From Amyloporia xantha (lineage: Eukaryota > Basidiomycota > Agaricomycetes > Polyporales > Adustoporiaceae): DNA of 64,000 bases. The notes under the pieces are model-generated. The model was not told the DNA's origin. It did no database searches and saw nothing but the letters and a program-made list of their open reading frames with translations. Positions 11,488-22,700 of the stretch are shown piece after piece. Each line of letters begins with the position of its first letter. Within the stretch, counting starts at the first letter, position 1. The stretch is taken from the NCBI GenBank assembly GCA_036971615.1, contig JAYKKR010000002.1, positions 3,348,001 to 3,412,000 of the forward strand. Direction: 5' to 3'. Both the position numbers and the translations under genes were made by a program.

Positions 11488-14025
11488 ATATCTGCTGTCC
11501 CAAGAGCGGACCTGGAGTCTTTCTCTGCATTGTCTTGCGCCCTTAGAATTTCCTGCATGTCGACGCCTGCTCTGTGCCCTTCTTGTTCATAGAAACCTAA
11601 TAACTCCGCTGCATGTTTCCTTGCATTTCCGTGCATGTTCGTGCCCGACGCATAAGCTATCCGCTATCCCATGCTGGATCCACACTGTCCCAGAAATGAA
11701 TGGCACGCGCGCAGAGGCTACCAAGATCTCCATTAAAATGTCCGAACGATTCCTATGCACGACGGTACGAGGCCGGGCCAACATATCCCACTCGTGTTGT
11801 GTCTGACAGAATAGAAATACGTCTCGATACAACACCTTCGGGGGATTGCTGCCGTAAAGACGACGCGGTGCGCTGAGAGAACCTGCTCAACACGTCGCTT
11901 CGGCGCCGCGGCAAGTACTGCAAACGATATCAGGCACATATTAACCGTGTCCGGTGGAGGGGAACCAGACTTTACTCAGAACGAACGCGTGCAGCTGCGT
12001 GATCGGCAATCTAGTGTACACTGTTGGACTTGGCGATGTCTTCGACGCCAGCGAGCAGACTAGTGCCGCTCCACGGGCGCTCCGGTGCTCGACGTCGGTC
12101 GCGAAGCAACAATTCCGAGTTCGTCGGCACAGCCGAAGGCAATTTGTGATGCAGTCACCAGCGCTTGGTCATGCAATGCATAGCGTTTCCGCGCCTGGAC
12201 AATGCTGCAAATGCACCCTCAGGATATATTGTGTCCGATCGGTAGAAGAGCATTGACTGCAGCCGCTAGTTGTTATCCCTCTCCTGCATATCAAAGTTAT
12301 GAAGCCATTTCCGCGTCAGACAGGGAAGATTTCGCCACACATCAATCGCCTGGGCCAATACCTGATCTGTATTTGAGCTTTTTTGGCCGAAGTTGCAGTG
12401 ATCGTATCAGTCTGCTTAGAAACGCATGCGGCACCGAGCAGCCTGGAAATGCATGCGGCTCCGTGCAGCGAGGGGACCGCAGCACAGATCAAGCAACACG
12501 CATAGCCGCGCGGGAGCGAAGACGTTCGCCCGCTAGACGCACATTGCGCCAGTTTTGAGCTGCGCGGGAGAACGGCAGCCAACGTGATGCAAGTGTCGTC
12601 CGCTCGCTCGCCTGCGTGTGTACCTGGTGACCATCGCCGATACGTCAAATTAGTTGCGGAAGCGGTCCGTCGATACAAAAGGATGGGGCATCAGGCTGGC
12701 AAGGGCTCCCGCGCGGTCGTTCCGAGAACGTGTGATGGAGGATGGCGTCAGCTCCTTGTGGAATTGGGAGCGGGCGGATGTTGATGTCGAAGACGATATG
12801 GCGGGGTTACCTCGCTGGTCGAAGGCTCGAAGCCGCAGCAGCTGCTCCACATTCGCATGAACAGGTGAACGGATTGACTCACAGTATACTTCCTCGACAA
12901 GATAGCGCTGCATTACAAAGGCTCACGGCGGTCTTCCAGGAGATAGAGCTTGAAAGAGGGTGAACGCTAAGTAGTTATCGGTGCTCTCCGCTCGATAGCA
13001 GTCATATCAGCAGCAGTTGACATGGCTTCTGGTCAGGAATTTGTCGGTTAGCAGGGCAACAGATGGTAGGAACACTGGTGGTCTGGGCCATCGATGACCA
13101 TAGTCACTCGGATGGGGAAAGTGATGACGTCCGATAGAGCAGCGGAGGACCGAGTGGGCTTAAAGTCGAATCTGCGGGCAGCGGGATAGAGTAGCGCAGC
13201 TTTTGCATTCTAGCTCTGGACAGTCGAGATGGAAGACGCGTATCATGTATCATGTGGGACGAGGATGAGAGTGCAGCACATGTCCGGAGACGGACGAGCG
13301 CTGCAAGCAGGTCTTTTGACACGATCTGTTGACTCGACGAGGACGATGACGGTGTGGTCACCGGAGACGTAGCGGTAGACATGGAGTATGGGAGAGGGTT
13401 TCCTGTAGGAGACTCAGACGCGAGCTGGCTTGCTAGACGAGCTGATCGATTCACGTGGTCGATCGCGGGGCGCGCGTCGAGTCCCTCCGCCACGGATACC
13501 AGGTCCATAGCTCCCATTGACCACCAGGTAGACGTCCATGTCCATGCTGCACTGAGTACCTCCGAGCGCCCCATTTACTCGCTCTCATCCACCAAATGAA
13601 CAGGTGTGCCATGCGCGTGATAATCTGTATGTCACTCCTCCATCTGCAGAACTTCCCGCAAGCTCTCAGGCCATCACCTGTTTTCACCTCGCGGTTCGCA
13701 TCTGCCTCGTTACAGTCCAAATCATTCTCATCATTTACTACTTGTCCCACCACGAGGTTGCGACTGCTCCACCCGCCCATGCGAGCCCATGCGGCTCTCG
13801 AAGCTTTCCACCTACCAGTCCGCGCAGATTAGACAGTGAGAGATCATGCCTGCCGAGCACATGTGAGAAGCTACCATACGGCCTGGACGATCTTTCTCCT
13901 TTCTCGTACCGCACTACTCGTCTACCTCGAGCGCGCGGTCCGACTACCCTCCTCCGCATGTTGCTATAAAACCAGCCTGCGTCGGCCTGGATACTGTAAT
14001 CCCGGCCCCATTTCTTTCGCCTGCC
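11488..14025. other. Intergenic spacer (2.5 kb) with no convincing gene
   Basis: Between the ZIP gene and the GH55 gene, both plus. A minus-strand frame at 13104-13574 (156 codons, Ser-rich, with LLAALVRLRTCAAL in the middle) and shorter frames at 12650-12963 show no recognised domain, so I do not call them. An imperfect tandem duplication of about 27 bp lies at 12420-12473 (core CGCATGCGGC/TGCATGCGGC). The last 60 bp are the GH55 core promoter. Confidence 0.5.
13965..13971 (+). promoter_or_regulatory. TATA box of the GH55 gene
   Basis: A perfect TATAAAA ends 54 bp upstream of the ATG at 14026, followed by a pyrimidine-rich stretch (TTTCTTTCGCCTGCC) just before the start. The short leader implies a 5' UTR of about 25 nt. 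Confidence 0.65.
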
Positions 14026-17000
14026 ATGTTCGCAGCCTTCCTTTTTCTCGGGTACGGCATCTTGGCCTCTTTACCCTCTGTTGTTGGTCTGGGTTCAGCA
14101 TGCTCTACTCCAATTGGGGGCGGGACGGCAGCCGCCGGCGATCCGTTCTGGATGCAGAACATCAAGCACCAAGGGACCTCTGCGTTCAACTCGGACCCAA
14201 GTTCGTATCAAGTGTTCCGTAACGTCAAAGACTTTGGTGCCGTCGGTGATGGTACCACCGACGATACCGACGCGATCAAGTGCGCGCTGCATATCCCCGT
14301 TGAGCGAGCTACATACTTATGAGCGTCGTGAACCTAGCTCCGCCATCTCCTCTGGGAGCAGATGCGGCGAAGGGACCTGTCCGTCTTCAACAGTCACGCC
14401 AGCTGTTGTCTTCTTTCCGCAAGGGTGAGCTGCGCTTCACAAATTCGCTTGTCTTCCGTCTCACGTCAACCTGCGTAGCACATACAAAGTGTCGGCACCT
14501 CTTATGTGAGTTGCCTCTATGTGTCGCCATCCCGGGCTCCACAGCCTGATAATGTGCCCTCAATAGTGCATATTATTACACCCAGATGATTGGAGACGCG
14601 AGGGTACCTCCAACGCTGCTGGCGGCGTCAGACTTCAGTGGAATGGCAGTTATCGGTAAGCACGCCGTTCTCCTCGCCTCGCTACCCGCCCATATCCCGC
14701 CATGGCCGGTCCTTATAACGTCGAGGCCTTCCGTAATGCAGCCGTGACTGACATGTAGTGCTTTAGATGCCGATCCCTACATTCCAAACGGCTACGGAGC
14801 CCAATGGTACAACGACACGAACAATTTCTTCCGCAGCGTTCGGAACTTCGTGATCGACCTCACTGAGATGCCCGCGACTGCCGAAGCCACTGGTATCCAC
14901 TGGCAGGTCTCGCAGGGCACTTCTTTATACAACGTCGTGGTCGAGATGAGCACAGCTTCCGACACGGAGCACCAAGGTCCGGATCGATTCCCAGCTTGGC
15001 GCTTACCTTCATTGATCGCCTTATGTCACAGGTATCTTCATGGAGAACGGCAGTGGTGGATTTATGGGAGGTGTGTGTTCCTGAGCTGTCGGAGGGCTCG
15101 ATCCCCCGCGCTGACTCTGTCTATGAACGAAGATCTTGTGTTTAACGGAGGTAAGCCCTGCTCGGCTCCGAACCATTCAGTCGTGGGTATTTAGCGCCGA
15201 TCGACAGGTCTTTATGGAATGTGGGTCGGGAATCAGCAGTGAGTCTTGTTTCGTCATCGGTTGTTCAAGGACGCGTCTTGATAGCCGGATTCTGCAGGTT
15301 CACAGTCCGCAATTTGACCGTGAACAACGCCAACACTGGTGGGTCGTCATTGGATGGTTTGTGTTCGAAATTATGTTGATGGCTGGTTGTTGTCAGGAAT
15401 TTACGGAGACTGGAATTGGGGTGAGTAGGCTTCATGGGTAATGTTTTGCAGGTAATTCTGACACTATATCAGGATGGACGTTCCAGGGCGTCAACAGTGA
15501 GACATTCGTTTACGTTCACTTCTTACTCGCTCTGACTTTCGCCTGTTTAGTCAATAACTGTCAGATCGGCTTCGATCTCAAAACGGGAGGGCTGTCGAAA
15601 GATAACCAGGTTCGTACTGATCGGCTCTTCAAAGACTTCCTCATCCATATTGAACCCAACATTTGGATTCCTGCAGACCGTGGGTGGTGAAGCCATCATC
15701 GATGCCGTCGTCAGCGACACCCCCATCTTTGTCCGCACCTCTGATTCGAGCAAATCCCTTGCTGGTTCGTTGGTCCTCAACAACATCCAACTCACAAACG
15801 TCCCCACCGCTGTGGGTGTAGTTGGCGGCGACGTTGTCCTTGCCGGGGGAACCACGACCATCGCGAGCTGGGGACAAGGCAACGTCTACTCCGGCACTAG
15901 CAGCTCCTATTCGTTCGTGCAGGGCAATATTCCCGCACCGACTAAGCCGAGCAACCTGCTATCAGGCGGCAAGATCTTTGGAAGGACTCGTCCACAGTAA
16001 GTCTTTTCTTGAGTGTTGGGCGGTTGTAGCAATTGCTAACTTCGCTCAGGTACGAGGACTACGCTGTCAGCCAATTTGTTAGTGTGAAGACCCTTGGTGC
16101 GAAGGGTGACGGCAGCACCGATGACACGGCTGCCCTTCAGTCAGCATTGAACGAGGTAATGTCCTAGAGCGCCCATGTATAACACGACGCTGATGGTGTA
16201 TCCTGCACTTAGTACTCAGGCTGCAACATCATCTTCTTCGACGCCGGTACCTACATTGTCACTAGCACACTCACTATTCCTGCCGGCACCCAGATGATCG
16301 GTGAAGCATGGAGTGTCATCATGGGCAGAGGCTCTGCATTCGCCGACCAGAGCAACCCCACGGTGATGGTTGAAGTCGGCGCCTCTGGCTCCTCTGGCAT
16401 CTTGGAGATCTCAGACATCCTCTTCGTGACCCAGGGATCTAGTACGTCTCCGTGCTGTGCTACTCCGCGAAATTACACCTGACTCCCGTGCGTCCTGCTC
16501 AGCGCCCGGCGCGATCGTTGTCGAGTGGAACGTGAACTCGCCTACCCAGGGTGGTGCTGGAATGTGGGACAGTCATATTCGGTGCGTTTATGCCCCCAAT
16601 GTTGTGGCTATTTGCAGCTCACGACATTCCCGCTTAACAGGCTTGGTGGAGGTCAGTTTTGCCTGCTTAATGTTAATGGCGATTCTAAGGATTGTATATG
16701 ATCAATAGCGGCCGGCACTAACTTGGAATCATCTGAGTGCCCATCGGGCTCCGACTCGAATTCCTGCTTTGCGGCATTCCTTGCCCTGTATCTCACATCA
16801 GGATCCAATGCGTACCTCGAGGTAAATCCTTGTTGTCAGATTGCAGTTTCGCGGTAGTGCTTACAGCTCATTTTCTTTTAGGGTACGTGGGTGTGGTTGG
16901 CCGACCATGATCTGGACAGTGATGCCCAAGGGCAACTCACTATTTTCAGCGGACGTGGTATTCTATCAGAATCGGCAGGTCCGGTCTGGATGATAGGAAC

Positions 17001-17671
17001 AGGTGAGCAATGTGCAATCCCACTTGTACGCTGAGTGATGCTGACATTGTATGCTTTACCCAGCGTGTATGTTTGCAGTATGAATCATACGTGAAATAAG
17101 ACTGACTGTGCATGTATAGCTGAACACCACACTCTTTATCAATACCATCTCGTCAACGCACAGGACCACTACATGGGGCTGATACAAACAGAAACGGTAG
17201 ATCCCGCACTGTTCTCGATTATGAACGCAACTAATGGACATTTCTCTTTCAGCCGTACTATCAGCCGTCACCAGCCATTCCGACGCCTTTCTCTATTGAG
17301 AGCAACTACAATGACCCTTCCTTCCCTTCGGGACAAACGGCGGCGTGGGCTCTCAATGTCGCATCGTCTACGGACATCATTGTCTTTGGTGATTATATCC
17401 CACTTCTGCTCTATATCTGATAAGAGACTCACCCCCCCCACTCACAGGCGCCGGGCACTACAGCTTCTATCAGAACTATGAGCAAGCTTGCTTGACTAGC
17501 TCGACCTGTCAAAGTCAGATCGTCAACATCGACTCCGCCTCGTCGGTATACATCTACAACTTGGCGACAGTCGGCGTGACAACCCAGCTCAGCGTGAACG
17601 AGGCAGGTGTCATTCCGGAGAGCTCGAACGTCGACGGGCTGCAATCCACAGTGACTGTGTGGACCCAGTAG
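14026..17671 (+). CDS. Secreted exo-beta-1,3-glucanase, GH55
   Basis: Extracellular glycoside hydrolase that releases glucose (or larger units) from beta-1,3-glucan. It starts with a signal peptide (MFAAFLFLGYGILASLPSVVG, cleavage near Gly-Ser-Ala-Cys). The family hallmark is two right-handed beta-helix modules, each opening with the same motif: VRNxKDFGAVGDGTTDDTDAI near 14215-14280 and VKTLGAKGDGSTDDTAAL near 16085-16140. Between them come FFPQGTYKVS, TEMPATAEATGIHWQVSQGTSLYNV, and FDAGTYIVTSTLTIPAGTQMIG at the second module. The C-terminal part reads WALNVASSTDIIVFGAGHYSFYQNYEQACL and ends in VTVWTQ with stop TAG at 17669-17671. The gene is cut by about 15 introns, some leaving exons of only a few codons. 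One junction is clear: the donor GTGCGC near 14280 joins to CTCCGCC near 14338, giving DAINSAISSGSRCG. Confidence 0.92.
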
Positions 17672-18409
17672 TGCTGCTGTGCTTAGCTCGTAATTTATTG
17701 ATGGTTCAGACTGTAGCAAGCATTTCTTTTCGTCACGACCTATCACGACCGTAGTATACCCTCGATATGTTTATCTCTCATAGGGTTTTGAAGTCCTACC
17801 AGGATGTTGGATGTATGTAGCTTGATCAAGAGGTGATGCAATGACCGGATGCCTTAGTTGTGTCCACGAGTCTGTATTGTTGTTTTGAATCCTCGATGCG
17901 CTGTATTGCGCCCACATAAATATTGGTGAGCCATCACGTCTGGAGGCGAACTATGCCTAGCCAAAAAGTCTGTGGCATGTGGATAGCTTTGCTTGGGCAG
18001 GCCCCAGGCGGTGACAATATAGAGAAAGAAAGGCGTTGATCATCTATCTGACAGGTGGTATTACATCCAAAAGAACGCCCGTAAACGCGCTCATGTGATT
18101 CTCATTTCTTCCAAACAGTGTTTGGGAGAAATACTATGTTCTTGCTCTGTATCCCAGACTATGAGACAGCCTACATGTCTGAATATTTAATTATATCCAA
18201 GCTGTAGATTTCCATCCAAATTCTTACTCGTTCACACTCAGAATCATTTTACTTAAACGATGGCACTGCGCGAGTCACGTGTGCGACGCGTCGAGTGCGT
18301 ATAGAACAAATAAGACCAACGCGACGCGACAAGGGGTCGCGTCTTAAATAACGTGTCCTGTCTTCAACATACTCATTGCCTCAGTGACCCTCTATCAGCA
18401 TCGTCCATC
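17672..18409. other. Intergenic, 738 bp
   Basis: GH55 3' flank and ECO1 promoter. AT-richer than its surroundings. No open frame with family features. The motif ACGCGTCG near 18285-18295, overlapping GTCGAGTGCG and later GACGCGAC, is the kind of ACGCGT element seen upstream of S-phase genes. That would fit ECO1, but it is a short match. Confidence 0.35.
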
Positions 18410-19535
18410 ATGACTCCCAAAGTCAAACGCACATATGGTTCTCACACGATTAATTCCTCCATTCCGTCTTCTCCACCTTCGGAGCTCACATCTTCTCCGC
18501 CTACCCGCAAGCGTAAGCGTCCCCTCGCCGAGCACACCTCTATCCAGAATTCTTCTCCTGCAAAGAAATCACCCCGTGCTACTAAGCCTCTGACAAAATC
18601 CACCACCAAGGCCAAACAGAACCTCAAACCGAAGCCGCAGAAACTTACTCAGCTCCATTTCTCCCTCGACGTTACAGTGTTGCGAACTTGCCCACTCTGT
18701 GATTTATCCTATACGAAGGGTGCACCTGACGACGAGAGCTTACATAGGAGGCACTGCGCGAGAGTCCGTAGAGGTCTAGAATGGGGTAGGGAAGAGGAGC
18801 GGGAGATGTTGAACGCTCGGGTAGAAGAAGTCGCGACGGGGGTGAAGCTCAAGAACGGCATGAAGGGGCGCATAATCTGCTTCAGGCCGGACGTCGGAGG
18901 AAAGATTGGAACGAAAGTAAGCATTTATCGCCTATATCCAGTGGCTTCAACTCGTCTGATTGCGTCTTCATTTGCAGCTAAACACCTTGTTAGAAACCAT
19001 CAGCCTCGCGTTGTCTTCTCCCCCGCTATCGCAGGGCGTACTCCAGCAATGCAAGATATACCTTTTCTTGCTCCCGACCTCATCCACGGCCGCGTCATCC
19101 ACTAGGGAGAAAATAGTCGGATGTGTGATTGCCCAGCGCATCACTACCGCCATGGCCATTGCCTCTGAGGCCGACGTCTTCGGCTCCACATCCCAACACA
19201 CGTCCTCCCTCTCGTCTTCCGATGTTTCGCCCGTTCGCCGGCCACAGCGCAATCTGATTCCAGTTGACACCTCCACCAATCTTTACGCTCACCCTACGCC
19301 GCTCCCGACCCCAATGGGGATCCCTCGCTTATTTGTCTCATCGGCTCACCGTCGTCTTGGAATCGCGTCCCATCTACTTACGGCTGCTGCCACAACATTC
19401 ATCTTGGGATGTTCTCTCGACCCAGCCAAGGGAGAAGTTGCATTCACGCAACCCACAGGCGCTGGGAAGGCAATACTGGAGACTTGGGGTAAGGGTGGAG
19501 TGCGAATCTACGAAGAAGAGCAAGGCCGACATTAG
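18410..19535 (+). CDS. ECO1: Sister-chromatid cohesion N-acetyltransferase ECO1
   Basis: Acetylates the Smc3 subunit of cohesin in S phase to establish sister-chromatid cohesion. Two exons, 18410-18916 and 18978-19535, with a 61-bp intron joining ...GGKIGTK to LNTLLE. The N-terminal 85 residues are basic, Ser/Pro/Lys-rich and disordered. Next is the family C2H2 zinc finger CPLCDLSYTKG...HRRHC (about residues 95-120). The acetyltransferase core at the C-terminus has GIPRLFVSSAHRRLGIASHL (acetyl-CoA loop), FILGCSLDP, GEVAFTQPTGAGKAI and a final WG...VRIY, the usual ESCO order. The central part carries an unusual insertion of about 60 Ser-rich residues (DVFGSTSQHTSSLSSS...). The chosen ATG (18410) follows a non-ATG open extension. 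The gene is convergent with GLT1. Confidence 0.88.
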
Positions 19536-19770
19536 ACGCGACACGGATCATAGGTAGACAATGTGCTTATTGCTATATATTCCATCATGTAGATGTGGTG
19601 TACAAACTCTTGCTATGTAACATAACTCATCCTGATATTGTAACATATGCAATCGGAATCGTAAGCTATCGTATACATTGGAGTAGTTGTGTTGAGACAA
19701 TATTAGTACAATAGAAAACCACGTCGTTGAAGATCTTGCTTCCAGATCCGTGACAACCATAAACAAAACC

Positions 19771-22700
19771 TTAGGCCTCAACCTGGACCACCTGTGTGCC
19801 ACTTGAGAGCGTGCTAGAAGGAGGGATAAACACCTACGATGCTACGAAGTCAGTATTGGGCACCGTAAGCTAGAATAGAATATATGCGCACCCTTTTCTT
19901 GATGCCGCCGTCGAAAGGCAACCTCGTTACACCCGCACTGAGCCATGCGTCAACCTCGGCGGCAGCACCGCGGCCCTCACTGTAGTCGCCGCACGATCAA
20001 CGACATGCGTGGCAAAGATATACATTGCATCGACTCACTTGATACCCCAGACAATGAGCGACTGGCCACGACGACAGTCGCCAGCAGCGAACACGCCATC
20101 TACGTCCGTAGAGTATTTCTGAAAAGAACATCAGCAACATGCTAGAGATGAACAGCGAAGAGATTTACCTTCGCAGGTGTCTGGATGTTTGACCGCCCAT
20201 CTTGCTTTATGCCGAGACTCTTGATGACCTCTGACTCAGGTCCAAGGAATCCCAGCGCAAGGAACACGAGCTGTGCTGGGAAGAATTTCTCGGATCCAGG
20301 AACCTCCTCCATCTTCCACCGTCCTCCACTGTCCTTTGTCCACTCCACGCGAACAGTGTTGAGACCCTTCAGCTTGCCCTCTTCGTCAACAACGAAGTCC
20401 TTGGTGGAGATACAGTATTCACGGGGATCTGGAAGTGACCGCGAGATTATAAATTTGCCTTCCGCGAATATGGGAAATCCTACCATTTCCGAAGTGAGCA
20501 GCAACCTCAGTATGACCATAGTCTGTACGGAAGATTCTGGATAACGGAGAGACGATCATCGATATTGAGAAATGAATTGCCTCGCGGGAAATTCTATAGA
20601 CTTACCTGGGCCACTGAGGCCAGGGGTTGTCTCGTCCGCGGGCAGCCGGCGGCTGGGGAAGCAATTCGAAGTTCGTCACCGATTTAGCACCGTGGCGCAT
20701 CGCAGTACCAATGCAATCATTTCCGGTATCACCACCACCGATAACGATGACATCTTTACCCTTCGCATTGATATAGTTGCCGTTCTGAAGCTCCGAATCG
20801 AGAAGCGACTTCGTGTTCAGCTGGTTACGCCGAGGATTGTCAGCTCCATCAAATCGAGATCTGAGAGACATCCTACCTGCAGGAATTCCATGGCAAAATG
20901 AATGCCGTCGACTTCGCGGTTGGGAATTTTCAAGTCGCGAGGCCAAGTCGCACCTGTGGCAATGACGACTGCATCATTCTCGGCCCGAAGCTCATTTGCA
21001 TCAATATCTTTTCCGACGTGTGCGTTGGGAACGAATGTCTATTGGGGGTTGAATTTATTATGGAAGAGAATAAGACATAGCCACATACCACACCCTCTGC
21101 AGCCATGAGGTCGATACGTCGCTGGACAATGGACTTATCCAGCTTCATACTGGAAACAAAATTAGCCACATAGCAACTCGTCAATGTACAATACTTACTT
21201 CGGAATCCCATACATGAGAAGACCACCCATGCGGTCGTTGCGGTCATATACCGTGACGCTGTGACCAGCTTTGTTGAGCTGGTCGGCGCACGCCAAACCC
21301 GAGGGTCCTGATCCAATAATGGCTATCTTCCTTCCTGTGCGGAAGGTCGGGGCCTTGGGCTCCATCCAGCCCATCTCAAAGCCCTGCCAAGATGACCCGT
21401 TAGTCTATATTACGCATATCCAACGTGAATGGAAACTACCTTGTCAATAATGGCACATTCGATGCTCTTGATACCCACGGGTTGTTCATTGATACCGAGC
21501 ACGCAGGCACCCTCGCAGGGAGCCGGACACACACGCCCAGTGAACTCGGGGAAATTGTTCGTCAAAAGGAGACGGTTGAGCGCATCTTGCCACTGTCCCT
21601 TGAACAACAAGTCGTTCCACTTCGGAATGACATTCGATATAGGACATCCTGTATCAGATTGGCAGAAAGGTACACCGCAATCCATGCAACGGGCAGATTG
21701 GTACTTCAGCTCTTCTTCCGTTAATCGAGTGGAAATCTCCTTCCAGTCCTTGACCCGCTTACGAGGGGGGCGGTAGCTCTCCGTCAGACGCTTGTACTTC
21801 ATGAAGCCACGAGTCTTGTCCAGCTTGTTGAAGCGCTGCTTCGTGGTGGCATCATCTACAAGCGAATCTTCCATATCGAGGACAGCTGGCTCGACACGTG
21901 TCCTAGAAGTCGAACGACTGCTTTGGAATGAAGGCGGCTCCTTGGGTAGCAGGATATCCTCCAGCCCTTCCGAAGCAAGGTCGACCTGGCTGGCAGTACG
22001 AGAGGGGACCAGGTCGATCGTACTCTGCCGCACCTTCTCTTCCTTTGCCCTTGCCGCCTGTTCCTCCAGAACGCGTTTGTAATCTTGAGGCATGACACGC
22101 ACGAACAGAGGTAGTAAGTGGTGGAAATCATGTAAAACACGGTCAGCGACTTCTGAGCCAGTATAATGACGGTGGTCCTCAATAAGTCCGCGTAGCTGAG
22201 CAATCTCTCGAGGATCGGTGACCTTTCCGAGTTCGACCATCTCCATATTGACCTTCGACGCGAAAGTATGGGCGGTGTCTAAGACATAAGCGATTCCGCC
22301 GCTCATGCCGGCTGCGAAATTGCGACCAGTGCTGCCAAGAACGACGACTCGTCCTCCAGTCATGTATTCACATCCATGATCACCGGTACCCTCCACTACG
22401 GCGTTAGCACCAGAATTCCGCACGGCGAAACGCTCTGCAGCAACTCCGCGAACGAAGGCTTCTCCGGATGTCGCACCGTAGAGACACACATTTCCAACGA
22501 TGATGTTCTCCTCGGCCTTGAACGTGGACTGTTTCGGTGGATAGACAATCAACCGTCCTCCAGATAACCCTTTACCCACGTAATCATTGGCATCACCCTC
22601 TAATTCTATAGTGATACCCGGTGCAAGGAAGGCACCAAGAGACTGTCCAGCGGAGCCTCGCATGCTGATATGGATAGTATCTTTCGGAAGACCCTCTTCA

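Noticed and set aside
13104..13574. 156-codon Ser-rich minus-strand frame upstream of GH55
   Set aside because: No family features and no supported upstream exon. Kept only as a note in the spacer entry.
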